Shown here: positions 1 to 6,395 of the stretch, piece by piece
How positions within the stretch are numbered: position 1 is the stretch's first letter
How the letters are laid out: the number at the start of each line of letters is the position of its first letter
NCBI GenBank assembly: GCA_009782245.1
Contig: WRKK01000217.1
Coordinates: 1-6,708, forward strand
DNA from: Defluviitaleaceae bacterium
GTDB lineage: Bacteria > Bacillota > Clostridia > Lachnospirales > WQUN01
Length of the DNA: 6,708 nucleotides
Direction: 5' to 3'
The notes under the pieces: model-generated
Told to the model about the DNA's origin: nothing
What the model saw: the letters and a program-made list of their open reading frames with translations, nothing else
The model's database searches: none
Program-made: the position numbers and the translations under genes

Positions 1-96
1 CAGGCCGAACAGGCCGAACAGGCCGAACAGGCCGAACAGGCCGAACAGGCCGAACAGGCCGAACAGGCCGAACAGGCCGAACAGGCCGAACAGGCC
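1..96. repeat. Perfect 9-bp tandem repeat (CAGGCCGAA), about 10.7 copies, truncated by window start
   Basis: The unit CAGGCCGAA is repeated ten times without a single mismatch and followed by a partial CAGGCC. The array begins at or before the first base, so its real length is unknown. The unit has no stop codon in any of the six frames. In + frame 1 it reads Gln-Ala-Glu over and over. Perfect identity between copies points to recent expansion or active slippage, as in a variable-number tandem repeat. It differs from a CRISPR array because the copies abut without spacers. Confidence 0.97.
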
Positions 97-117
97 AGTT
101 TTTTAGTACATTTATGA
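1..117 (+). CDS. Possible 3' end of an upstream gene encoding a Gln-Ala-Glu repeat tail (partial)
   Basis: Reading frame 1 is open from the window edge through the 9-bp array. It gives (Gln-Ala-Glu) x10, then Gln-Ala-Ser-Phe-Leu-Val-His-Leu and a TGA stop at 115-117. If real, this is the C-terminus of a protein with a low-complexity, charged, probably helical tail. The codons GCC and GAA are common in the genes here, but CAG is rarer than CAA, which weakens the case. The other two forward frames are also open through the array, ending at 106 and 122, so an open frame proves little. The array may equally be a non-coding minisatellite. No start and no non-repetitive part are visible. Confidence 0.25.
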   Translation, partial: QAEQAEQAEQAEQAEQAEQAEQAEQAEQAEQASFLVHL

Positions 118-128
118 ACTAAAAAACT
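97..128. other. AT-rich 11-bp perfect hairpin directly after the tandem array
   Basis: AGTTTTTTAGT (97-107) is the exact reverse complement of ACTAAAAAACT (118-128), separated by a 10-base loop. It starts at the base after the last repeat unit. The arms carry A and T runs on both sides, so the structure could terminate transcripts from either strand, but the stem is too AT-rich to be a convincing intrinsic terminator. If the upstream frame is coding, its TGA lies in the loop and stem of this hairpin. Confidence 0.6.
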
Positions 129-226
129 AGCCATACACCCAAAAAACATAACAAAAAAACTAAAACACCCAAAAACATCAAAAAACAACATTTTTTTGTA
201 CCCTACTAAGCAATTAAAAAAATGTT
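121..226 (+). promoter_or_regulatory. A-tract-rich leader with direct and inverted repeats upstream of essC
   Basis: No gene is seen here. A-runs of 4-7 bases lie at 121-126, 141-146, 153-159, 162-165, 171-175 and 180-185, followed by a T-run at 191-197. Several centres are about 10 or 20 bp apart, the arrangement that bends DNA. A direct repeat ACACCC-A5/6-CAT occurs at 135-149 and 165-178, exactly 30 bp apart. An 11-bp perfect inverted repeat joins 187-197 to 216-226 around an 18-base loop. The T-run can alternatively pair with ACAAAAAAA at 151-159. Together this looks like the control region of the essC transcript. I could not pick a credible -35/-10 pair, so the promoter position is open. 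Confidence 0.4.
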
Positions 227-228
227 AC

Positions 229-283
229 GGGGTCAAGGGGAGAATCCCCTTGCGGGGTGTGGGGCAGCGCCCCACGGTTTTAA
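229..283 (+). repeat. GC-rich double-hairpin repeat, copy 1, just upstream of the essC ribosome binding site
   Basis: Two perfect hairpins lie in tandem. The first has an 8-bp stem, CAAGGGGA (234-241) with TCCCCTTG (245-252). The second has a 7-bp stem, GTGGGGC (259-265) with GCCCCAC (269-275). A T/A-rich stretch follows, then the essC ribosome binding site. The blocks GGGTCAAGGGG, CCTTGCGGGGT, GGGGCAGCGCCCC and CACGGTTTTA recur in the reverse complement of 5716-5790, so this is a dispersed family and not a unique leader structure. Its position means it would be transcribed in the 5' leader if the promoter lies upstream. It might dampen or stabilise the mRNA. Confidence 0.75.
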
Positions 284-301
284 TATTTTAAGGAGAACTA
301 C

Positions 302-3300
302 ATGATACTATTTTTTCATTTTAACGATTATATTTTTGAATATCCGTTGCCTTCTGTTAATGATCGGCGTATAGTGCTGAATCTTAGTGAGGAGATTAAG
401 GAAGGGTTGGGGGTAATACATTTTGAGGTTTGGGACAATGTTTGGTATTTGGTTGCCGAAAATACTACCGAAAAAGTGCGCGATGTGGTGCATCTGAAGG
501 CCAACGGCAAACGGGTAACTAACCACGCTTTGACAGACGGCGAAGTTATCAACGGTAAAGTGAATAATACCGAATTTGCCATACGTGTCTACAAAACTAG
601 CAAATCGTTTACATATTACCGTAAATATGATATGCAGGGCAGAACCAAAGTTGAAATTGGCAGCGGTCAAACCTGCGATGTAATTATAAATGATACATAC
701 GCCAGCCGCCAACACGCCACAATATACCGCCAAAATGGACACACTTTTGTCCGCGACCATAGCTCTAACGGGACGTACGTGCAAGGTAAACGCATTGTCG
801 GCGATTACCAACTGGATATTATGGACGATATTTATATAGCCTCTATCAAAATTGTCTACATGGGGGCTTTTTTGGCTATCAACCATTTGCATAAATGCCG
901 CATAAGTATGCGCCCGCTAACCATTAACAAAACCCTAATTACCAAAGTTACCCAAGAAACAGCCGATGCCGAAAATGACGGAACTCTTATCCGCTCGCCT
1001 AGAGTGCTGGAATCACTTGATACAGAACCCGTCGAACTAGAATCGCCGCCAGATAAAGAAAAAAATAATCGGCGGCCTATAATTTTTACTATCGGGCCCG
1101 CCGTTACTATGCCCATTCCCATAATGGCGGCACTTATGTTTAACGCCCAACAAGGGCAAGCTGGCAATTTTATGCTGGGTGCAATAATTTCTGTTGTAAT
1201 GTCCGCTTTGGTTGCCACAGGCTGGGCTATCGCTAATATGACCTACGATAAAAAACAAGCGAAAAAAGCCGAAGAACACCGCATAAGTTCCTACACAAAA
1301 TATATCGCACAAAATAACGAACTTATCACGCAAAAAATGCACCATAACTTGGCTGTAACTAGTGGGCAATATCTTAGCTTGGCAGAGATAATGTCCGTAC
1401 TAGCCCACAATAAAGCCGTTTTGTGGAACAGAAATGTCAACCACCCCGATTTTTTAACCGTCCGCCTGGGCATAGGGTTGGTTAAATCTTACGTTGACAT
1501 TATTATCCCAAAACGAAAATTTTCGCTTAACAACGACCCAATGCAGGAATATCCGCAAAAATTGCAACAAAAATACTCGTTAATGCAAAATGCGGTTTCT
1601 TTGCTGAACGTAAAGGAAATGCGGGTTTTGGGCGTTATCGGTGCAAAAAAATCGGTGCGCCATATTGCAACAACTTTGGCGTTGCAACTTTCGGCACTGC
1701 ACAGCTACACCGATATTAAACTAGCATTTTTGCTACAACCAGGCGAAGATCAGCACTATTCATGGGCAAAACCCCTGCCCCACGTGCGTTGGTCGGAAAA
1801 TAAACTGCGGCTTATGGCGGTAGACGAAACGCAACGCCAAAATGTGCTGTTCTACCTATCGGGCGTGTTGCGTACCCGCATAGAAGAGGCAAACGACAAA
1901 AGTCGCAAAAACACTTCTATATTGCCGCATATTGTCCTGTTTTGTACGCACCCCAGCCAGATAATCCGCGAAAATATCGCACAATACATGGCAACCGATT
2001 TGGATTTGGGCATTACTTTTGTGCTACTTTACGAGTTTATGGACAGGCTGCCCAACGAATGCAACCACATTATCCAATACGATTCCGCCTACAGAGGGTG
2101 TTACACGCTGGATAAAAGCCGCCAGCCAACAAACGAGGTTAATTTTGACCCATTAGATGCCCGCATGGCAACCAGTCTTGCAAGCAAAATTGGCAACTAT
2201 TTTGTAACCGAACTCGCTACGGGCGAAATCCCGTCCGCTATCTCGTTTTTGGAGATGTACGGCGTAACATCGCTGGCAGACTGGGAACTGGAGAAACGTT
2301 GGCGCGAAAACCGTGCCTACGAAAGTTTGCGGGCAATGGTCGGCATCGGCACAGACGGCAAGCCGCTTTATTTGGATATTCACGAAAAACAACACGGGCC
2401 GCACGGGCTAATCGCTGGCACAACTGGCTCGGGTAAAAGTGAAACTATCCAAACTTACATACTTTCGTTGGTGCTAAACTTCCACCCAAACGAGATTTCA
2501 CTGATTTTAATAGACTACAAAGGCGGCGGAATGTGTAATGCGTTCCTGGATTTGCCGCATTTGGCTGGCACAATAACCAACCTGGACGGCAACCAAACAG
2601 TCCGCGCGCTGCTTTCTATTAAAGCCGAAATAAAACGCCGCCAATCGCTGTTTAATCAGTTTAATGTCAACCACATAGATTTGTATTCCCGATATTTTCG
2701 GGACGGCACGGCAACCGAACCTATGCCGCACCTGATTATTATCTCGGACGAATTTGCCGAACTTAAAAAGGAACAGCCCGAATTTATCAAAGAATTAATC
2801 AGCACCGCGCGTGTTGGCAGAAGTTTGGGCGTTCACTTGATTTTGGCGACCCAAAAACCTGACGGCGTAGTTGACGAAGAAATATGGAGCAACTCCCGAT
2901 TTAAGGTTTGTTTGCGTGTGCAAGATAAACAGGATTCTATGGGAATGTTGCACCGCCCAGATGCCGCCTTTTTAACACACACGGGCCGTGCGTATATGCA
3001 AATCGGCAACGATGAAATTTTTGAAATGTTCCAGTCGGGTTATTCTGGCGCACCGTACGAACCGATGGATACGTCCAAAAATAGCGTGGTTACGCTTATC
3101 GGCTTGGACGGCACAGAATTACTAAAGCACAAAAAAACCCGCAAAACTAGGGACGATTTGGATACTCAACTAGATGCTTCCGTTAAGTTTATACGAGAAA
3201 GTGCCGACAGTTTACGCATAAAAAATGCCCGTCAATTATGGCTGCCAGCCTTGGAAGAAGGCATAATTTTAGCCGATATTTGGGAATCTTATGCACTTGA

Positions 3301-4960
3301 CGAAAACGGCGAAAAAAGCGAAAAAAGCGATAAAAGCGAAAAGGGAGAAAAGGGCGATAACAAGTTGGCAAAAAATAAAATCTTGTTCGGTTTGGTGGAT
3401 AATCCGTCCAAACAATTACAATACGGAGCAACGATAAACCTAGCAACGGCGGGAAATATTCTAATCGCTGGCATACCAGGTTCTGGCAAAAGCACGATGG
3501 TGCAAACAATTTTGCACAGTATCGCCACGAACTACACGTCCGAGGAAATAAATTTTTACGTAATAGATTGCTCGGGCGTGTTGACAAAAGTTTTTACGGA
3601 TATTCCGCATTGCGGTGCAGTTGTCGCACCCGACGACGAAGACCGCATAACTCGCCTGTACGCACTAATCGCCGATATTATGACCGAACGGGCAAGCCTA
3701 TTTGAAAAAGCATCGGTTGGCAGTTACGAAGAATACAGCACAACCGCCAGCGCCGCCAAAAACCCGCTACCGCGCGTGATTTTTGTAACCGATAATCTGT
3801 TCGCATTTTCGGAGCGTTATCCCGATTTGGCGGACGAAAATCTGCTGTCGCTTTCGCAAAATTGCGTAAAGTTCGGCGTTAATCTGCTGATAACAGTCAA
3901 TCACATGAGCGATGTTAAATTTAAGTTGCGGCAAAACTTCGCAACAATGTACCCGCTACGATTGGCGGAACGGGGCGATTATCACGATGCACTTGGGCGT
4001 ATGCCAGAATTTATGCCGTCCAACAACAAGGGTCGTGGGCTTTTCGGCGCAGAGGCGTTAGAATATCAAGTTGCCCTGCCCGTTGCTGGCGAAAACGAGC
4101 AAATACGTGCCGATAATATTCGTGCCGAACTGGCGAAAAAAGACATTTACAAAGGCAAAAAAGCCCGTGCAATAAAAGCGTTGCCCAAAAACCAAACTTA
4201 CACCGAGTTTGTGGAAAGCCAGCAAAACACCGATAAATCCTATGATAACTTCTACATTGGCTACAAAAAAGAGGACGTTTCGGTTATAGAATATCCGCTA
4301 AGCAAGCTGTTTTGTTACGCCGCCAGCGCCGCAAGCCGCAAAGGCACAGAGTTTTTGCTTAACACCATAACCGATTACGCAACGATAATGGCACGAAACG
4401 TGGAATATCCCGTAAAAAAATATCTTATTGAACTAAAGCACGAAACCACAAAAACGTACGATACCGTTTACAAGACTGCTCCAGAAATTTTGAACATTAT
4501 CGTTTTAATAAGGGATTCATTCGCCGAGCGGCATCAATACAGCAAAACATTAGAAAAATCCGCCAATGTTTTCACCGAGATACGCAAGCAATTTGGCTTA
4601 ATTTTCGTGTTTATTGACAGCATGAACGATTTTATCAACACTGTATATGATGTCAAGTTGGAAGACGAGGAACATTTTTACCCAACGGTAGAAATGCTGT
4701 TAAAAGGCGGCAAAGGCTACGGAATCTACTTTATAGCGGGCTTCGAGCCGAATGTTTACACCGCCAACGCTTACAAAGAGGTTTACAAGCTATTTACCCA
4801 AGACGAAACGGGTATTCACGTGGGCGGTCGGCTAGATCAGCAAAAACTTATAAATATCCCGTTCCTAACACGGGAGCAAATGAACGCAACCGAACTTTTT
4901 GACGGCGTTACCGTTATTGACGAGCAAATGATAGACGTTTTCATACCAAACGCCAACTAA
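302..4960 (+). CDS. essC: EssC/YukB-type FtsK/SpoIIIE ATPase of the type VII secretion system (T7SSb)
   Basis: This is the membrane-bound motor that powers export of WXG100 and LXG-type substrates in T7SSb. At 1552 residues it is slightly longer than typical EssC (about 1480). Residues 1-95 resemble the degenerate first FHA domain. Residues about 100-190 form a second FHA domain with intact G120, S135-R136-x-H138 and N156-G157. Two membrane segments follow (about 260-280 and 289-311), then a short charged helix and the D0 region with LWNRN near 378. D1 carries Walker A GTTGSGKS (706-713), Walker B IIISDE (D816, E817) and ATQKP (849-853). D2 carries GIPGSGKS (1057-1064) but Walker B ends D1164-N1165, without the catalytic Glu. 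D3 has no recognisable P-loop; its equivalent is near 1337-1350, and D1439 is a Walker-B-like residue. An E-K-S/G repeat linker sits at 1004-1018. AAGGAG lies 6 bases before the ATG, supporting this start. The LytTR gene follows after 20 bp. Family assignment is firm; substrates cannot be inferred. Confidence 0.96.
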   Translation: MILFFHFNDYIFEYPLPSVNDRRIVLNLSEEIKEGLGVIHFEVWDNVWYLVAENTTEKVRDVVHLKANGKRVTNHALTDGEVINGKVNNTEFAIRVYKTSKSFTYYRKYDMQGRTKVEIGSGQTCDVIINDTYASRQHATIYRQNGHTFVRDHSSNGTYVQGKRIVGDYQLDIMDDIYIASIKIVYMGAFLAINHLHKCRISMRPLTINKTLITKVTQETADAENDGTLIRSPRVLESLDTEPVELESPPDKEKNNRRPIIFTIGPAVTMPIPIMAALMFNAQQGQAGNFMLGAIISVVMSALVATGWAIANMTYDKKQAKKAEEHRISSYTKYIAQNNELITQKMHHNLAVTSGQYLSLAEIMSVLAHNKAVLWNRNVNHPDFLTVRLGIGLVKSYVDIIIPKRKFSLNNDPMQEYPQKLQQKYSLMQNAVSLLNVKEMRVLGVIGAKKSVRHIATTLALQLSALHSYTDIKLAFLLQPGEDQHYSWAKPLPHVRWSENKLRLMAVDETQRQNVLFYLSGVLRTRIEEANDKSRKNTSILPHIVLFCTHPSQIIRENIAQYMATDLDLGITFVLLYEFMDRLPNECNHIIQYDSAYRGCYTLDKSRQPTNEVNFDPLDARMATSLASKIGNYFVTELATGEIPSAISFLEMYGVTSLADWELEKRWRENRAYESLRAMVGIGTDGKPLYLDIHEKQHGPHGLIAGTTGSGKSETIQTYILSLVLNFHPNEISLILIDYKGGGMCNAFLDLPHLAGTITNLDGNQTVRALLSIKAEIKRRQSLFNQFNVNHIDLYSRYFRDGTATEPMPHLIIISDEFAELKKEQPEFIKELISTARVGRSLGVHLILATQKPDGVVDEEIWSNSRFKVCLRVQDKQDSMGMLHRPDAAFLTHTGRAYMQIGNDEIFEMFQSGYSGAPYEPMDTSKNSVVTLIGLDGTELLKHKKTRKTRDDLDTQLDASVKFIRESADSLRIKNARQLWLPALEEGIILADIWESYALDENGEKSEKSDKSEKGEKGDNKLAKNKILFGLVDNPSKQLQYGATINLATAGNILIAGIPGSGKSTMVQTILHSIATNYTSEEINFYVIDCSGVLTKVFTDIPHCGAVVAPDDEDRITRLYALIADIMTERASLFEKASVGSYEEYSTTASAAKNPLPRVIFVTDNLFAFSERYPDLADENLLSLSQNCVKFGVNLLITVNHMSDVKFKLRQNFATMYPLRLAERGDYHDALGRMPEFMPSNNKGRGLFGAEALEYQVALPVAGENEQIRADNIRAELAKKDIYKGKKARAIKALPKNQTYTEFVESQQNTDKSYDNFYIGYKKEDVSVIEYPLSKLFCYAASAASRKGTEFLLNTITDYATIMARNVEYPVKKYLIELKHETTKTYDTVYKTAPEILNIIVLIRDSFAERHQYSKTLEKSANVFTEIRKQFGLIFVFIDSMNDFINTVYDVKLEDEEHFYPTVEMLLKGGKGYGIYFIAGFEPNVYTANAYKEVYKLFTQDETGIHVGGRLDQQKLINIPFLTREQMNATELFDGVTVIDEQMIDVFIPNAN
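3311..3355 (+). repeat. In-gene 9-bp degenerate tandem repeat encoding an E-K-S/G linker in EssC
   Basis: Five consecutive codon triplets encode Glu-Lys-Ser, Glu-Lys-Ser, Asp-Lys-Ser, Glu-Lys-Gly and Glu-Lys-Gly (residues 1004-1018), followed by Asp-Asn-Lys. The DNA unit is close to GAAAAAAGC. It lies between ATPase domains D1 and D2, where a flexible or single-helix linker is tolerable. The unit length is 9 bp, so copy-number changes would keep the frame. It is probably a hydrophilic spacer and not a catalytic element. Confidence 0.85.
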
Positions 4961-4980
4961 CTTGCTAACAAGGGGATTTT

Positions 4981-5709
4981 ATGCTAGATTTATATTTACA
5001 TTCCTATGAAAAAACCGCCCTAAACAGGCTAAAGCAAATGTGTTCCAATTGTTTTGAGCTAGATTGGCAAACTCGTATAGAAACCGAAACGCAAGATTTG
5101 GCTTTTTTGCTAAAATCGGTTAAACAAACCGAACTGCCAGCATTGTTTATTTTAGAGGAATTATCCGAACAAGCACCAAAAGCCATAAACACAGCAGTAA
5201 GCCGCATACGCCAAGATAACGCATTGCATTATTTGCTGTTGCAAGTAGGCACAGTCCAACAAGCCGTACAGCCACGACCCGCTTATTTTCGGGCTAACGG
5301 CTTTTTACTGCAACCGTTGCAAATAGAAACTTTGCGGCAGCACCTAACTTTTATATACGAAGATTTTAACGAAGTTAATAACCAATACGGCGGCTTTTTG
5401 TCGTTTAAGATGTCTGGCACGGTTTACAAAGTTGCGTACGATAAAATTTTATTCTTCGAGGCCAAGGGCAAAAAAGTAATGGCACGCACCCGCACCCAAG
5501 AATTTGAATTTTACGCCTCTTTGGAAAAAATTGGCACAACAGCACCAAAATACTTCTTGCAAATACACCGTGGAATCTACGCCAACACCACCGAAATAAA
5601 AAATGTCAACCTAACCGACAAAGTCATCACCATGCAAGACGACACAATTATCCCCTTTTCACGCACCTACAGAGACGACTTGATAGAGTTTGTTAAACGG
5701 CAAGGTTAA
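4981..5709 (+). CDS. LytTR-family DNA-binding regulator with a degenerate receiver-like N-terminus
   Basis: This 242-residue protein has the layout of an AgrA/LytR-type response regulator. The C-terminal half (about 138-240) matches LytTR: the strand KVAYDKILFFEAKGKK (150-165), then YASLEKI (178-184), FLQIHRGIYAN (192-202) and a final IPFSRTYRDDL (224-234). LytTR domains bind paired direct repeats in promoters. The N-terminal half (about 1-125) has receiver-like alternation of strands and helices, but the key residues appear lost. The phosphoacceptor position in LFILEEL (55-61) holds E59. The acidic pair near the start is H7-S8. The usual Lys-Pro is Q111-P112. I therefore infer a phosphorylation-independent pseudo-receiver, although the alignment was done by eye. 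The gene starts 20 bp after essC with AAGGGG about 6 bases before the ATG, so the two are probably co-transcribed. No histidine kinase is visible nearby. It is the likeliest local regulator of this T7SS locus. Confidence 0.88.
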   Translation: MLDLYLHSYEKTALNRLKQMCSNCFELDWQTRIETETQDLAFLLKSVKQTELPALFILEELSEQAPKAINTAVSRIRQDNALHYLLLQVGTVQQAVQPRPAYFRANGFLLQPLQIETLRQHLTFIYEDFNEVNNQYGGFLSFKMSGTVYKVAYDKILFFEAKGKKVMARTRTQEFEFYASLEKIGTTAPKYFLQIHRGIYANTTEIKNVNLTDKVITMQDDTIIPFSRTYRDDLIEFVKRQG

Positions 5710-5716
5710 AAACCTT
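5702..5716 (+). other. Small hairpin overlapping the LytTR gene stop codon
   Basis: AAGGTT (5702-5707) pairs with AACCTT (5711-5716) across a 3-base AAA loop. The TAA stop of the LytTR gene lies in it. It is short and AT-rich and is immediately followed by the GC-rich hairpin cluster, so it may add to a 3' end structure. Confidence 0.4.
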
Positions 5717-5790
5717 AAAACCGTGGGCTCTGCCCACACCCGCCAGGGGCGCTGCCCCTGGACCCCGCAAGGAGCGCGCCCCTTGACCCG
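5716..5790 (-). repeat. GC-rich multi-hairpin repeat, copy 2, in inverted orientation; possible terminator for essC-LytTR
   Basis: Three hairpins follow in a row: GTGGGC (5723-5728) with GCCCAC (5732-5737); CCAGGGGC (5743-5750) with GCCCCTGG (5754-5761); and CAAGG (5768-5772) with CCTTG (5781-5785). Read on the - strand, the region shares ordered blocks with copy 1 at 229-283, but with an extra middle hairpin. The two copies therefore bracket essC and the LytTR gene in opposite orientations. A T-rich run (5794-5810) follows the last stem, so the cluster could also end the essC-LytTR transcript, but the T-run is 9 bases beyond the stem. The repeat identity is clear; the terminator role is inference. 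Confidence 0.75.
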
Positions 5791-5844
5791 CTAATTTTTT
5801 AATATTTTTTAGTGTTAGATTAATGACAATAGTTGTAGAAGAAA

Positions 5845-5928
5845 ACGGGCGGATAATATCCGCCCCTACAAACCCGCCAACCGCCCGTTTGCCAAACGAG
5901 CAGGTAGGGGCGGATATTATCCGCCCGT
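5845..5928. repeat. 84-bp palindromic element with 25-bp perfect terminal inverted repeats (REP/MITE-like)
   Basis: The left arm (5845-5869) is the exact reverse complement of the right arm (5904-5928), with a 34-bp centre. Each arm is itself palindromic: GGGCGGATA and TATCCGCCC flank one central base (5847-5865). The centre has its own hairpin, CGTTTG (5886-5891) with CAAACG (5893-5898). No target-site duplication is obvious at the borders, and no transposase is present. An 18-bp stretch at 5861-5878 recurs in reverse complement at 6690-6707, in the element that ends the window, so this is a repeat family. In RNA it would form a very stable long stem. It lies about 28 bp before the ribosome binding site of the next gene. 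Confidence 0.9.
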
Positions 5929-5970
5929 GATTTTTATTAAGTTGGTTGGGGCGTAAAAGGAGCATAAATC

Positions 5971-6375
5971 ATGGCTTTTTCCTACCTAATGAGTTTGGAA
6001 GAATTATCCGTTTTGGCGTATTTTTCCGAAATTGACGAGTTTTTGCTAATGCCAGAACTGCCAACTCTAAACGAAGAACAGAGCGAGATAGTAATAAATC
6101 AGCTTTCCCAAAAGGGCATGATGCACATTAACAAAAATAACGCATCGGTAGATTTGATTGTGCATTACATATTAACAGCAATGGCACAAGCGGCGGCAGT
6201 ACAAGGCAAAAACAACAAAATAGGCTATTGCGGCAACGAAATTTTTGTAGCGGTCGCCCAAGATAAATATAGCAATTATCCCAAATACCGCATAACGCCC
6301 TTGCAAAGCAAGCGAGCGTTATTTGCCGAAATTGGTTATCACGAGGAAGAAACAGAAATAACAACAGCAAACTAG
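5971..6375 (+). CDS. Hypothetical 134-residue protein, probably T7SS-associated
   Basis: I do not recognise this protein with confidence. The start is well supported by AAAGGAG (5956-5962), 8 bases before the ATG. It is acidic, with no signal peptide or membrane segment, and so probably cytoplasmic. The N-terminal part reads MSLEELSVLAYFSEIDEF (7-24), then a helix near NEEQSEIVINQLSQKGMM (34-51). This helix-rich pattern ending in a Lys-Gly turn is reminiscent of winged-helix-like or EspG-like N-termini of secretion accessory proteins. Residues 62-78 form another helix rich in Ala, and 82-96 and 104-109 look like strands. The C-terminus is Glu/Thr-rich and probably disordered. It stops 20 bp before the YukD-like gene, so the two are very likely one operon. 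That context suggests an accessory or chaperone-like role in type VII secretion, which is inference from position only. Confidence 0.8.
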   Translation: MAFSYLMSLEELSVLAYFSEIDEFLLMPELPTLNEEQSEIVINQLSQKGMMHINKNNASVDLIVHYILTAMAQAAAVQGKNNKIGYCGNEIFVAVAQDKYSNYPKYRITPLQSKRALFAEIGYHEEETEITTAN

Positions 6376-6395
6376 CCCAAAGGAGGAATTTTTTA

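Noticed and set aside
1..96. CRISPR array
   Set aside because: The units are 9 bp and directly adjacent, with no spacers, so this is a tandem minisatellite.
196..224. Promoter with -35 TTGTAC at 196-201
   Set aside because: At a 17-bp spacing the -10 position reads AAAATG, a poor match, so no promoter is claimed.
308..4700. Several - strand open frames of 60-194 codons inside essC
   Set aside because: They lie opposite a clearly coding frame with intact FHA and ATPase motifs and have no family features of their own, so they are shadows.
5783..5811. Promoter for the 134-residue gene with -35 TTGACC at 5783-5788
   Set aside because: The -35 lies inside the repeat stem and the -10 region is only a T-rich run with no clear hexamer at the right spacing.
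5845..5928. Insertion sequence
   Set aside because: The element is 84 bp with no transposase and no obvious target duplication, so at most it is a non-autonomous repeat.
5823..5930. 35-codon + strand open frame as a real small gene
   Set aside because: No Shine-Dalgarno sequence lies before the ATG, and most of its length is the palindromic element. Kept as an observation only.
5693..5965. 90-residue open frame on the - strand
   Set aside because: It runs across both repeat elements and the end of the LytTR gene, has no convincing ribosome binding site, and its peptide is simply the translated repeats.
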